A stretch of DNA of 64,000 bases, taken from Spodoptera frugiperda. Taxonomy: Eukaryota > Arthropoda > Insecta > Lepidoptera > Noctuidae. The notes below the pieces were generated by a model that searched no databases, had not been told where the DNA came from, and was given only the letters and a program-made list of their open reading frames with translations. Position numbers and translations under genes: made by a program. The stretch lies in the NCBI RefSeq assembly GCF_023101765.2, contig NC_064228.1, positions 6,192,501 to 6,256,500 on the forward strand, read 5' to 3'. How positions within the stretch are numbered: position 1 is the first letter of the stretch; every line of letters starts with the position of its first letter. This document shows, piece by piece, positions 22,617-34,614 of the stretch.

Positions 22617-25600
22617 TTATTGCCCTTGTGCCAATACTAGGTGTCCAGAACGGTCCAGTGTGAACACTGGGCGGACTCGGCGACTCCTGGAAAAAAAAAA
22701 AATTTTAATTGAAATTCTCATAAGCAAGATTTTTAAAACATGTCAGACTTAAGGCGAATCTCATGAGAATACTACGGTTACGTTTTTTACAACGAACAAA
22801 ATTATATGCAACGTCATGCAATCACGCCTTTCATCCCCGATGAGGTAGGCAGAGGTGTACATTACAGCACGTAATGCCGCTATACAATGTACACCCACTT
22901 TTCACGATTTGTGTTATAAGTCCCATGTAATAGGGTGTGATTGGTGAGCCTATTGCCATATACTAGGCGCTATTCCAGACTCTGTGCAACCATTGAGATA
23001 TTTTCGAAAAACCGTTAAAAGCTCAGTAATACATTGCCCAAAGCGGGGATCAGACCCGAGGCCCCTTGTCCGGCTTGTGAGGTATAGTTTTGAAATCTAT
23101 ACCTCATATTGTTTTTTTTTTCTACAATAAGAATATTCTTGTCTGCTTACCTCAGTTTGGCACTCTTCTTCCTGGTTCCATCAGCGATGGCTACTGCTTG
23201 GGCCACAACGGGACCGTCTTCCGTCACCTCCTTAAATATAAAATAAAGATTCGCATCAAATTCTAAATTATCAAAATGACATTGCCAGATCCTGCCCCAC
23301 TCAATTTCATAAATGTACAAGAAATGTAAAATATATGCAGTTGCGGATAAAAATTAAGGAATAAAAATAATTATAATTAAAAACATCCAAGGCTTATTTC
23401 CTGCTTTTATCGCGACCATCTGCGTTTCTAGCTTTGTCATTTTGGTTCGAAACTGATTTATAAACTAATCAGTCCTGCCTTGTTGGTCAAGTGATTAAGC
23501 ATGCAAACTTTGTGTTGAGTAACTGTCTCCCCACTCTACTCCCTCTATCCCCCTTTGCAATCTTAACAATTCCCAATTCCCCAACAACCTTTAAATTCCT
23601 AACCCTCTAAAGGCCCGCCACGCACTTGTAACGCCTCTGGTGTTTTGGGCGTCCATGGACGGCGGCGATTGCTTACTAACAGGTGATTCGTCTGCTTATT
23701 TACCGGAATATACCATAAAAAACTTAGTTTTCTTACAATCGTACGTTTATTACAAAGTATTAAGTACGAGTTCGTGAAAGGTACAGAATCCGCAAATAAA
23801 CTAATGACTTGTACTCAAAGAATCCATTATTCTAAACAGCTAGGGAGTGGAATTCTTTGCCGGACTCTGTGTTTCCTGATGGGTATAAGCTAGGTCTTCA
23901 AAGCCCGAGTGAATAAGTTGCTTATGGGCAGACGTGCTCCATCGTAAGCCGCATCATCACTTACCATCAGGCGATATAGCGGCCAAACGTCGACACATCA
24001 AATGTAAAAAAAAACATTTTAACTTACCTCAGCGGTAGATTCAGTAGTGGTCACGGATCCAGGGGCAGCCTGCACTCTGGGTACTGGGTACGGGGCACCG
24101 TATTTAGGCAACACTCGTGGTTGGGTTCTGTAGACAAAACATGAATATGAATCTTCTCGCACAGTTCATATAAGCATTAAAAAGAGTTTGGATGTGTAAA
24201 TCTGAATCGAAGGTTTGTCGCATGCTATTCGAGAGTCCTATATTCCAGACTAGCGACCCACCACAGCTCCGCATGGGTGCAATGGTTATTATTGGGTGGG
24301 TGTAAGGGTATATTCGGTTCCTATATAACCTTCTTCTTGAATCAGTTTATCTATTAAAAACCGCATCAAAATCCGTTGCGTAGTTTCAAAGATTTAAGCA
24401 TACAAAGGGACAGAGAAAGCGACTTTGTTTAATACTATATAGTGATATTTAGCAGCAAACGGAATCGAATGATGAAAATAAAAAATAATTCAAAGATTTA
24501 TTTTAAATATTCGAGGACCTGATCAAATTAAAAAAATATCGTAAATTATTTATCAGCTTTAGCTTCTACGCAAACACCTAACAATTTTAAACCCAACACA
24601 TAATTATTTAAGGTGCAGGTCGCTTGAAACCGACCAATCTGGAAGTTATTGGGGGAAACCCATGTTCAGCAGTAGACATCCTGTGGCTGATATGATGACG
24701 TATTTTTAGACCAACAAACAGTATTGCAAATAATAAACAGCCTCATTATCGATGTGCATGGCGTATTACATTAAAATATATCAATATTCACCCTCAAATA
24801 GGGCAATGTCTATATTGTTACGACAAAATTTACATTAGCCACAGCGCCGCTGCGATACGTGAGCGTGGTACAAGATTAGGCACACACTATGCGACTTTTA
24901 AGACAGAAATGGTTTGTGAAGTCTTAAGATCATTATTGTGAACAGTAAACAGTAAGGTGTTGATAAATGTGTCTTCTATAAATCAATTGCTGTTCGTTAG
25001 TCTCGTTAAAACTCGAGAACGACTAGACCGATTTGGTTTTCTTGAATTATTTGTGGAAGTCCATGAAAAGTTTAAAAGATAAGAAAATAATGTTTGAGGT
25101 GGTACGAAGTTTACCGGATCAGCTAGTAATATAATAAAACAGGTGTCTACAAATGCTCGTTGCTAATAGCTATAGGTTGCCTCTCACTTCAAGGGCATGA
25201 TAGCATCAAATGATTTCGTGTAAATTCATATCCGCCATTGACATTTTTAAACATTCGGAAAATAAAAGTAAAATTATAATATTTCCAACCTCATGGAAAA
25301 TCTAAAGTAAAATCTGTGTTTAAAATATCTATCAATCGCATTCAATTCTTCATGCACACCTATTGGTACATCAGTTATTGGTCAACACGAATTTTCCTCA
25401 AAACCTAATTGCATAATTTTCCTTCTACATTATTACCTATTCCATCCACACATGGACCTTCGATTGCGACAAATATCAGTCAACCTTCACCGACAATCGG
25501 AGATGTGCGCCTAGTCTTATCCTCTTATTAAAATTCTGTAGGGATTCTGACTAACCTTGCTCCAAAGGCTGTAGCTACTGCTGTAGCCTTGTTTCCTTCG

Positions 25601-28600
25601 TCTTGGTCTTCCTCTTGATCCTGAGGCTCCTCAATATCATTTCCTTGCTGGTTCACATCCAAACCACTCTGGAGAGCATCAGGACTCTGGCTTTGAGGAT
25701 ACTGGTTCTGTTGCTCTAATTGCCCTTGGAATAATTGCTGCTGGAATTGGCTCACATCTTGCCCTGGGTAGCTTATTAGTTGAGCTTGAATGTACCCTGG
25801 CTGAGGTTGGAATTGAGCTTGGTATTGGTTCGCGGGGACTAGAAGAGGTTGCTGGTATAATTGGGGTTGGTAATTGTTGTTGTCGTTGCTTTCAGCGTCT
25901 TGGTTTTCTTGGTCTGCTTGGGGTTGAGGTTGACCAGGTTGGAATTGGGCAGACTGTGGCTGAAATTGGGCAGGCTGTGGCTGAAATTGGGCAGGCTGTG
26001 GTTGGAATTGAGCCGGTTGTGGCTGGAATTGGGCAGGTTGAGGCTGGAATTGAGCTGGCTGAGGCTGGAACTGAGCTGGCTGAGGTTGGAATTGAACAGT
26101 CTGTGGCTGATACTGATCAGGTTGTTGAGGTTGGAATGGAGCTGGTTGCTGAGGTTGGTAAGCAGCTGGTTGCAGTTGGTTGACACCTTGAGCCTGTAAT
26201 ACTACAGGTTGAGCAGAAAACTGAGGAACAGGTTGTAACTGTTGAGGGAAAGCATTTACGGGCTGGTACTGAGCTACAGGTTCAACATTAGCTTGTCCGT
26301 AGAAACCTTGAGGTTGTACTGCTTGAGCTGGTTGGACTGCAACAGGCTCAGCTTGGAATTGAGGCTGCTGGTAAGCTGTGACCGGCTGAACTTGAGCTTG
26401 AGGCTGTTCAGCAACGAAAACAGCAGGGTTTTGGTAACCTTGCTCAACTCTCTGCTGCTGTAATTGCTGCTGAGCTAAAACCGAAGGTAAGGCAGCAAAA
26501 TGTGTTTGAGCATCAAAACCAGCAACTTGCTTCTGAGATTGAACTGGTTGGAGGATTAATGGAGCTCTGAGCTGACTGAATTGTTGGAAAGGAACGAATT
26601 GAGGTTGCAACTGAAGTTGGGCTAAGGAGCTAAGGAACAATTCACCAGGGTATTCTTGAATCTTCTGTTTCGCTACTTCTACGGATACTTTAGCATCTTT
26701 GTCTGAAGATTCAAGAGTTTCGCCTTCGTTAAGATTCAGTTCTGTTGTGGATGCTTCAGTGGCAGCCTCAGTGGTTGGCTGTTCTGTGGTACTGGTGGTT
26801 CTGGGGGCGAATTGGGCGGGTATTTGGGGTCTTGGCAGACGATTGGCTGCGTTGAATTGGGCATCTCTTTGTTGTTGCCTTTCGAATTCACGGTAGCGTT
26901 GCTGTTGTTCCTGGAACTGATAACATTGATAAATTTAAATTGTTTTTGTTTGTGACTGTCTGTATCGTCACGCCTTTTATCCCCGAAGGGGTAGGCAGAG
27001 GTGCACATTACGGCACCTAATGCCACTGTATACCCACTTTTCACAATTTGTGTTGTAAGTCCCATGTAATAAGTGGTGATCCTATTGCCACATAGGAAAC
27101 ATTTCCAGACTCTGTGCTACTGCTGAGAAATTTTCGAAAAACCGAAAAAAGCAAAGCAACACTTCGCCCGACCCGGGAATCGAACCCCAGACCCCTTGCC
27201 CGGCAGTCGCACTTGCAACCAATCAGCCAACGAGGCAGTTTTGTTTGTGTCTAGTAAGTTAAACTTGACAATAGCTCCTTTTTGTAATAAGTTTCAACTA
27301 ATTTATTAAAAATATTATCAGTACCTGTGTCTGCTTTAATCCCTTATCCAAATTCTGGAGATCGGAGTTAAAACCTTGCCCAACATTCTGTTGTCCATTA
27401 ACTGGAGATCTTTGGAAGAAGGGAACCTCCTCCCTTTGTGGTGGTAGACCCTGAACTGAGACATCTTCTTCTTCTTGTTGAGGAGTTCCGTACTCCACGC
27501 TGGGGTTTGGATAACGAGGGTCGAAGGATGCGGATGGTGGAAGGTATTGAGCAGGTTGCTGGGAATAAAAAAATTATGATGAATAAAAGTTGTTTAGTAG
27601 GTAATGATGTTGATACTTAAAATAACAAAACGCAGACGTTTTTCAATCGTAGACGTCTTTAGACTGAAGAACATGCTTATAAAATGCTGAATCCTTTAAG
27701 ATTATTAAAGATTTTCCATATCGAAAGTAAATAATAGTATTTAAACGTATTTATAACTTGTATTCATAATAAGTACTTCAATTTAACTTTATTCTTAAAC
27801 GCACAACTCGAACTGAGCAGTAGGAATAGCGAGCCCTTAGGAGTTTGCTTTACGTTTAAAGTAATCGAAACGAGAGCGCGTTTGGCGCTCTGATTGGCCG
27901 GCTCGAATAAACTAGCAAAGAGTGCAGATTCACGAAACTTGCAGCTTAGTAAAAGCAAATTCATTTATTTAAAAATGGTGTGACCCTTTTCAAATTCACA
28001 AATAATCTACACCCTACCTGGTCCTGTCCCCTTTGTGGCAGGATGAAGGCTGGTCCATCAGGTTTCCATCCGCTGGGAGCGTACGGCGCCGGAGGCTCGG
28101 CCACAGCCCCAGCTACTACCAACGATATCACAGCTAATAACTCCTGGAAGATGAAGAGCATTTAAAAAAAACAATCTACCACACAGCTTGATATAAAAAC
28201 TAAACAGCGACTTAACGTATCGTAAGATATACTAAATAATTTTTTATGTTTTTTGGCTAGTAGAGTAGCAGCGCGACAATCGCCGCGTCATGTGTCGCGG
28301 AATGCTGCTCATGAATTTGAACCTCTAGCACGGCTCGAACCTAGTCGAGGTCCTCGTCAAATCATTACGTGTATAAGCCAAAAACATAATAATTGACCTA
28401 AAATGAAGCCTAATTCCTAAACATGGACGAACTAGCTCTAATTCCTAAATACTCCTTAATACCTGACAGTGGAAATGTGTCACAAAATTAAAGGTCAATC
28501 AATATTAGTGTCGACCTTTGATCTCTGGGCAACCCACAGGCCCACAGGCAACCTTTAGGCACCTCTCAGGCACCCTTAGGTAAGGGTTTTGAATGAAAAT

Positions 28601-30045
28601 TATGACAACAATAGAATAACTCAGTAAGGTTATTATTACTGAGTTATTCTATTCTATTATTTAAGTCTTTGACTGCCAATAAAAAACTGTTAAAAGTAAA
28701 TCCTCCGCTAACGTCGGTCACCGGTGACCACCACGGCGTTCAATATGTTAATAATGTTTGAATTAAGCTTTCCATTTGTAGTATTATAGTTGTTCTGTCC
28801 TGAAGGATAACCCTGATAACTGTCGTGGTGACCCGGAGGTTTAAGACGCCCATTTCTCAAGTATGAGGGTGCAGGTCCGAAACCTACCAACGGCAAGTAC
28901 CAATGTAACTTTTTCCGACTTATATGTACTTTCTACGATAACATAGACACCACTGATGAACGGTGACGGAAATCGATCTGGGTTTATAATTTGTAATTAT
29001 AAGTTTGAAATCGCCGTAAAAAGCGTGGTGATAAATACTCAAACCTTCTCCGTGTGAGAAAAGGCCTTTGGTCAGCAGTGGCCACTTATAGGCCATTGAT
29101 GTAATTTGGGTGTTGAGCCTACTCTACCCAGCCATATACAAGCCATATGTACTTAAGCAACACCACTTATGTATTACATGTATGCTGAGTACATTATTAC
29201 TATACATGGCTCCGACCATTACGACACCTACCCATATAATGGGTAGGCAGTAGGGTCTCACTTATGTAATGTTTTATTGAACATTATATACGTGATGGTA
29301 TGTTTTTAAGGGGTTTTGTATATCTATGTAGCTTATGTCTATGTAGGTTGAGTGAATGAAACTAGCTATGAAGTTGGGTGTTCGATTCCCGGTATGATGA
29401 TAGAGATTCTAACTGTGATGATTTCTTTCCACTAAGTAAGTAATCACATCACATCTACCTACTGTTTATAAGTGGTCACTGCTGACCAAAGGCTTCTTCT
29501 CACACGGAGAAGATTTGAGCACGCTTGCTCAATGCGGGTTGGCGATATCAAACTTATAATTAGAAATTATAAGCCCAGGTTTCCTCACGATGTTTTCCTT
29601 CACCGTTTGTCAGTGGTGTCTAAATAATCTTTGAAAGTACATATAACTCGAAAAAAGTCACATTGATAGTTGCAGTTTGGTAGGTTTCGAACCTGCATTC
29701 TCATGCAGGCATGAGAGGCGAGTGTCTTAAACCTCCGACTCAAGAAATGCCAAAAACATTTCTGTAATAAAAATATTTGTGCTTGACCTAAGTTTTTAAA
29801 CTATTAATTTCGAAAACATTCAAAATTTCAATAAGTTTAACTTAATTCTTATTATTCACTCAACGATTTACACATAACCGATTTTAATATAAAAACAAAA
29901 TATTTGCACCAATAACAAAAATGTATAAATCATTAAAAAAAATTGGAAAATAAATTCCACACACACACAGACACAAAAACAAACAAACACTTAGAAAAAA
30001 TAAACGGTCACTTTTTTTAAAATTGGAACGTGTAATCACCTTCAT
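22617..30045 (-). CDS. Secreted Gln/Pro-rich repeat protein, probably cuticular or extracellular matrix; complete seven-exon gene
   Basis: Coding exons are 30045-30040, 28143-28018, 27558-27325, 26910-25556, 24127-24028, 23230-23151 and 22686-22617. All have AG/GT borders and agreeing phases (0,0,0,2,0,2), giving 656 residues and TAA. Exon 1 encodes only Met-Lys, and exon 2 supplies the rest of the signal peptide (MKELLAVISLVVAGAVA), as in many insect cuticle genes. The mature N-terminus has the motif PPAPYAPSGWKPDGPAFILP, which resembles the short insect domain Pfam calls DUF4794; that match is from memory. The large exon 4 is Gln-rich and carries about eight copies of the heptad FQPQPAQ, then an acidic stretch (EEPQDQEEDQDE). 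The C-terminus is basic, then RSGHLVLAQGQ. No chitin-binding RR consensus is seen. Introns hold SINEs and LINE pieces. The structure is firm; the function is inferred. Confidence 0.85.
22818..23080 (-). mobile_element. Family D SINE in intron 6 of the Gln/Pro-rich gene
   Basis: Reads CGCCTTTCATCCCCGATGAG at its end and CCCGAGGCCCCTTGTCCGGC at its head. Same strand as the host gene. Confidence 0.7.
23510..24009 (+). mobile_element. Family A and LINE 3' end in intron 5 of the Gln/Pro-rich gene
   Basis: 23510-23730 is a family A copy lacking its head and ending CATAAAAAACT. 23826-24009 is the WNSLPDSVFPDGY-type LINE end, close to the copy at 5180. Both oppose the host gene. Confidence 0.65.
24260..24450 (+). 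repeat. Repeat K in intron 4
   Basis: CCGCATGGGTGCAATGG ... CCGTTGCGTAGTTTCAAAGA ... GAAAGCGACTTTGTTT. A second copy is at 62150-62310; 25010-25140 carries a related tail (GATCAGCTAGTAAT). Looks like an RTE-type LINE end, by recall. Confidence 0.5.
25935..26101 (-). repeat. Coding minisatellite, 21-bp unit encoding FQPQPAQ
   Basis: About eight tandem 21-bp units inside exon 4 of the Gln/Pro-rich gene. Units differ mainly at third positions (CAG/CAA, GCC/GCT) and in one Ser for Pro, so the array is old enough to have drifted at the DNA level while the peptide stayed fixed. Copy number probably varies between individuals. Confidence 0.85.
26962..27238 (-). mobile_element. Family D SINE in intron 3 of the Gln/Pro-rich gene
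   Basis: Full length with an intact head on the minus strand (complement of CCCGGGAATCGAACCCCAGA). It takes up most of the 384-nt intron. Confidence 0.8.
27836..27915. repeat. Half copy of palindrome H in intron 2
   Basis: GTTTGCTTTACGTTTAAAGT then GAGAGCGCGTTTGGCGCTCT; the second arm is missing. Confidence 0.55.
28260..28395 (-). repeat. Half of the long-inverted-repeat MITE
   Basis: AGCAGCGCGACAATCGCC ... CTCGTCAAATCATTACGTG ... AGCCAAAAACATAAT matches the right arm of the element at 56454. It sits in intron 1 of the Gln/Pro-rich gene. Confidence 0.55.
28610..28653. repeat. Perfect 18-bp stem with 8-base loop
   Basis: Arms AATAGAATAACTCAGTAA (28610-28627) and TTACTGAGTTATTCTATT (28636-28653) around GGTTATTA. 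It lies in intron 1. Shorter than a typical microRNA precursor. Confidence 0.8.
28815..29110 (+). repeat. Repeat L, long copy
   Basis: GTGGTGACCCGGAGGTTTAA with tRNA-like features (AGGTCCGAAACCTACC), then a body with TTCTCCGTGTGAGAAAAGGC. An opposite copy is at 29440-29745, so the pair could fold as an inverted repeat within intron 1. Confidence 0.55.
29440..29745 (-). repeat. Repeat L, inverted copy
   Basis: Body first (GACCAAAGGCTTCTTCTCAC), then the complement of the head (TTTCGAACCTGCATTCTCAT). Still inside intron 1. 29111-29439 and 29746-30035 have no named content. Confidence 0.55.
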
Positions 30046-30084
30046 TTTCGTTGACTTTCGTTCTTATGCGACTCTTGCGCATCG

Positions 30085-30092
30085 CTTTTATA
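30085..30092 (-). promoter_or_regulatory. TATA box of the Gln/Pro-rich protein gene
   Basis: On the minus strand TATAAAAG stands 40 bases before the ATG, leaving room for a start site near 30060 and a 5' UTR of roughly 15-20 bases. A short leader, a two-codon first exon and a GTGATT donor are typical of insect cuticle-type promoters. Confidence 0.65.
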
Positions 30093-30293
30093 GACAATAG
30101 TCTTTACACATTGACATTCGATGCGCGCGCTTTGCCGACCTTAGTCCTAGGGCTGCCAGTAGGAAAAATACATAGTAATTAGGCGGTATTGGTTAGTTGT
30201 GAGTCTAACAGTCAATCATAAAGTTCTGGGTTCAAATTAACAGTCAAAGTTGACTATAGAAAATAAAAATCAATAATTGTTATTTATCACTAA

Positions 30294-30420
30294 CTGCACA
30301 GATAGCGTAAGCGCAATGGCTAAGCAATTAGTCTCAGGTTCGACTCCTGCACGAAAAAATCTTTGTGCAATCCACAAATTATTGTTCTGAGTCTGGGTGC
30401 TCTATATTTGAAATTATGTG
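30294..30420 (+). mobile_element. SINE family E, short copy
   Basis: Family E is a tRNA-like SINE: head GCGTGGTGGCTAGGCAACTG, B box GCGGGTTCGATTCCCGCACG, then CAAATTGTTGTTCCGGGT. Here the B box is CTCAGGTTCGACTCCTGCAC. Confidence 0.6.
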
Positions 30421-30829
30421 CTTATACTTGCCCACTACATTACAGAGCAGTGCAATGCTCCATTTCTCAGGTTATACTGAGCCCAATGTTTGAAAATAAC
30501 AGTGCATCTGCTTAAAACTAAAGTTCCTCTCCCTTTTAAAACATACTATCGAATATCGAAATTATTATGAGTGACAGCCCTAGAACGTGACATACAAATA
30601 TGAGTCACTGTCAGCCCTGTGCCCTGCCAATTGGATCGCTGCAGACTGCATCGTTTTTGCATTAAAAAACTTGGTAAGTGGATGACGGTACCAACATATA
30701 TGTTACCTATGTGTAAAGTAACTCCAGATTTTCAAATAATAAAATAGAAATTGAAACTCGATTACGTTTTTTTTTCTTCTCTTTATTGACAATAGTCTTT
30801 AAATCTAAATGGATATTTTTGAGAGAGTT

Positions 30830-30955
30830 CACCCGCCTGGGTAAGGCGAGGTGTTAGATCTCTACTGACTAAAAACCACCCCGTTCCTTCTCCTGCTTTG
30901 AGTCGGATCCTTGGTAACCTTTTACGTTGTCCGCAGTTCCGGATAAAATGTAAAA
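30830..30955 (-). mobile_element. Family B fragment
   Basis: AGGTGTTAGATCTCTACTGA and CTCCTGCTTTGAGTCGGA in reverse. 30956-31435 is AT-rich and unassigned. Confidence 0.6.
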
Positions 30956-31439
30956 GGATTATGCCAGACTTATTGTAGAAGACATTACATAAATCTAATA
31001 ATCGTCACTGAGTAGTTTGACCGAAATATAATGATCTATCCAAACTACCTCTGTAGCATTTATGTTCAATTCCCAAATTAATATTTCTATTTTTTGTATC
31101 GGACACAATCCACTAAAAAGTGTAGGACAGCTTCAATTGTGGTAATAGACTTAATACTAACTCTTCACTAACTCTACAAGTGAAAAGTGTCATAAGAAGC
31201 CATTCTTGTTACCAAAAATTACAGTATTATTTTGTCGAAGCGGCGATCAATACAAAGAAGAGATGTCATAACTGGATTTCGCTTTAACATAATACGTGAC
31301 ACTTGTCAGGGAGCGCGGAACATTACAAACCACGCCTCTCTCTATTTTCCAACATGCATTCCCATACTACGAACATGTTGCTAATTATCCACATTTTAAT
31401 GTGCCACTTTCTGAGCGTTTATAACCTATCTACACCTTT

Positions 31440-31665
31440 TTACTTATAATACTACTAGCTGCTTCCGTGCGGTTTTACCCACTCTGCTCGGTTCCTATTG
31501 ATAGTAGTATGATGTTTTATAGCCTATAACCTTCCTCGACAAATGCGCTGTCCAACACAAAAATAATTATTCTAATCGGACCAGTAGTTCCGGAGATTAG
31601 CACGTTCAAACAAACAAACAAACTCTTCAGCTTTATAATATTAGTATAGTATTAGTATAGATTGA
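31440..31665 (+). repeat. Repeat F
   Basis: Family F: CTAGCTGCTTCCGTGCGGTT ... GATGTTTTATAGCCTATA ... GTAGTTCCGGAGATTAGC, an (ACAA)n run, CTTCAGCTTTATAATATTAG. By recall this is an RTE-type LINE 3' end common in moths. Other copies: 12633, 32385, 57065. Confidence 0.6.
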
Positions 31666-32129
31666 GTAGGGCCCATATATTTTGTCATAGTGCACAATCA
31701 AATTTTGGTATCGCCTCTATGTGGTTGCTTCACGATTAAATCCTAAGATATCTACGTTATAAAGTTTACCATCCATAACCTAAACGTTTGGCAGATGAGT
31801 AAAAGTTTGCAGTCTAAAAGTTTCAGGTAGATAAACGTAGAGCGCTGCTGAAATACCTGAAATATCTAGTATTTCTACCATGATTACTGAAAAAGCAATA
31901 TTTTCAGTATTCCGCCTTGTAACCCCATAGGAGTAGACACGATCCTGAAATTCAGGTCGGCAAACTGGAGCGGGTCGCTATATCAAGTAAATGATATTTT
32001 TATACAGTTGCGTGTTATGACTATAGTACCGATTAGAAGGTTTGTGGTCCGATGTCTGGGTCAGACAAAATATGGTTGTCTTCTGTCTCGGAGACCCCGT
32101 TTAACAGTTTAATTGTCACACAAATGTCT

Positions 32130-32335
32130 TTTTTTTTGTTGTCGGGGGTAAACCTTTAAAAGGCGCTTAGCTTTTTGGGAAAAAAACTAGGGAGTGTGAG
32201 ATTTTTACCTCACTAAAACCTGTCCGGTGGGGATCCAGATTATGGTCCATCTGCACCTAAAGGAGGCACCTAGTCCTCTTAGTAGACCAACCGCGGAGCC
32301 CCCATGCCTATTACAATATTACAGGCGTGTAAAAT
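32130..32335 (+). repeat. Repeat J
   Basis: AAAAGGCGCTTAGCTTTTTG ... GTGTGAGATTTTTACCTCAC ... AGGAGGCACC. Copies at 34615-34870 (+) and 33775-33995 (-). Confidence 0.5.
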
Positions 32336-32384
32336 TTTATTTACCTGTCCAACAACTCGATATTTTCGTGTATGTCCTGTATAT

Positions 32385-32590
32385 TTTTTAAACTAGCTTC
32401 TCCCGCTCTGCTTGGCTCCTATTGATCATAACGTGATGTTTTATAGTCTATAGCCTTCCTCGATAAATACACTATTCAACACAAAAAGAATTATTCAAAT
32501 CGGACCAGTAGTTCCGGAGATTAGCGCGTTCAAACAAACAAATGATCAAACAAACAGCTTTATATAGTAAAATAGTATAGATAGATAGAT
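32385..32590 (+). repeat. Repeat F, second copy
   Basis: CTAGCTTCTCCCGCTCTGCT to AGCTTTATATAGTAAAATAG. 32591-33100 contains a TATA-like stretch (32807-32820, TTATATATAAAG) with no gene that I can attach to it. Confidence 0.6.
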
Positions 32591-33117
32591 AAAGTATAGA
32601 TTGTAGATGGTTCTTTAAAATGTTAAAAAACGCTACTGGCTCCGTTTCTTTTCTCCCAAATATATTCAAGACTTAAAGATCAAACTTTACCAAATAAATA
32701 AAACACTATCCGTACCCTAAAAATAGACAATTCGCTACCAATTTAAATTGCCACCCACCCATGTACACCTCACTTTATAGTGGGACCCTTTAAATATAAA
32801 TATCCCTTATATATAAAGTTCAATCACCTTTACCCACCCAGCCAACATTCCAAAACCATTTCATCATATTCAAGAGGGAAACCACACATCCTTCCTTTGA
32901 AGAATTTATTAAATTTTCATTTAAAATAAGCGAGTGAGTTGAGAGAAAATATTAAATGTGTTGGCTGTGATCCAACCGAATCTATCTATTGTGATGTTGT
33001 GCTATTTGGCTGCTTCCCTGCATCATAAGTAGAATAAGTTCTTTTGGTACACGACGTCGTGTCGTGCGCGTATCGTTACAGACGCGTAAGATTATGAGCG
33101 TAAATGTAATAATACTA

Positions 33118-33548
33118 ACTGTTGCCCGCGACTTCGTTCGCGTAGAATAATGGTTTCTTTTTTGGCGAAAATTGATGAATGGATTTTGTATGGAATATAG
33201 ATTATACTGGTTTCTGACAGTGGTTTCGTCTGTGTTATTGGGAATACTGTTTTTTTTTTTATGGAATAAGCCAGTAAACGAGCAGACGTATGGCCTGATG
33301 GTAAGCAATCGCCGCCACAACTGAAACACAAGAGGTGTTACAAGTGCGTTGGCGGCCTTTTGGGGGTTAGGAATAGAAGGGTTAGTGGGAAATCAGGGAT
33401 TGAGAAGATTGGAAAGGGGGGTAATTGGGCCTCCAGTAACCTCAATAACACAACGCAAGCATTGTTTCACGTCGGTTTTCTGTAAAGCCGTGGTATCACT
33501 CCGATCGAGCCGGCCCATTCGTGCCGAAGCATGGCTCTCCCACACTTA
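33118..33548 (-). mobile_element. Repeat F relative and a complete family A copy (-)
   Basis: 33118-33245 (GTTGCCCGCGACTTCGTTCG) is a known type of LINE tail. 33255-33548 is family A in reverse from TTTTTTATGGAATAAGCC to CATGGCTCTCCCACACTT. Confidence 0.65.
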
Positions 33549-33774
33549 AGTTACTGCACAGATAAATCATAGTCCACATTTAAAAGTCTACAAACGCAGT
33601 TATTTAAACCCTTATCTAACATCTTCAATCTAAATGAATTAGTGGACAGCAGGACTTATTATTCCAAAGGCTACATCTACATTCGGCAATGCAACGGTGC
33701 TTGCATCTCAATTAACTTACCTTTAGTTGCGATGGGCAAGATTTTTGAGGTCGTACTGTGTGGAGGGAATTTCC

Positions 33775-33995
33775 ATGGTAAGCAGATGTGGTGTGATGAG
33801 GCCTAGTGATGTGCCGTAAAAGGCGTTGCTCCATAGGGGCTCCGGAGCAGGTCTAATTAAAGGACTCAGTGGCCCTGGTGGCCGAGGTGGCCACCAGGGT
33901 GGATTTTTACCTCTCTAAAACCACCTCGATTTTAGACAGGTAAAAATCCCACCACACTGCCAAGTCTTTCTCCCCAATAAACTAGGCGCCTTGTT
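33775..33995 (-). repeat. Repeat J, reverse copy
   Basis: Includes GATGTGCCGTAAAAGGCGTT and GGTAAAAATCCCACCACACT, plus a local hairpin CCTGGTGGCCGAGGTGGCCACCAGG at 33876-33900. Confidence 0.5.
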
Positions 33996-34317
33996 TCTAT
34001 TTGTTTTTGACCTGGTTTCTTAAAGTTGGTCCGATTCCTGTATCAGATACTTAACGTATTTGAATTTTTCAAGAATTTTTATTGTGGTATCTATAAAATT
34101 GCACGATTGAAGCGGCTTTGACTCCGAATCCATTCATAAAATCGAACCTGAGACCTCTTAAAATGAGGCTATCAAAGAGATAAACAGGTGTAACCAAAAG
34201 TTCCTATTTTCGTAACGTCACATCACGTCCTCATTTGAATGTCACATGAGACGTGGGTGTCATAATTAGGTGACCAATTTCCTCATTCAACACATTTTGG
34301 CTGTGGTTTTCTGGGGT

Positions 34318-34448
34318 CTTAGTACGAATTTGCTTTACGTTAAACGATATCGCAATGAGCAAGACGCTGTGATTGGCCGGCTTCAATGAACCAACCAATC
34401 AGAGCGCCGAACGCACTCTCGTTAAACTTGAAGCAAACTTGTACTATG
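34318..34448. repeat. Palindrome H, whole copy
   Basis: Both ends kept: TTAGTACGAATTTGCTTTAC and GAAGCAAACTTGTACTA, with CCAATCAGAGCGCCGAACGC in the right arm. TA at each border suggests a TA target site. Confidence 0.7.
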
Positions 34449-34614
34449 GGTACTACATTCAAAGGAAAGTGTAGGGAATTTACTTCAAGGTATATTTTCA
34501 AGTTCATAATACAGATGTTTATTTCAATAATACTTAAAAATCAATGCGTCATGATGGCAATGAGGCTCATTACCATTTAAAATGTGATATCACTCATGTC
34601 TCGAGCTCTTTTTT

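Noticed and set aside
25839..26463. Several 70-115 codon frames opposite to or shifted from the Gln-rich exon
   Set aside because: Their repeats are shadows of the FQPQPAQ codons; the supported frame continues on both sides with correct splice sites.
27961..28161. Start codon of the Gln/Pro-rich protein at MLFIFQELLAV
   Set aside because: A strong acceptor lies between FQ and ELL, and a Met-Lys exon with TATA box and donor is present at 30040, so the signal peptide is MKELLAVISL.
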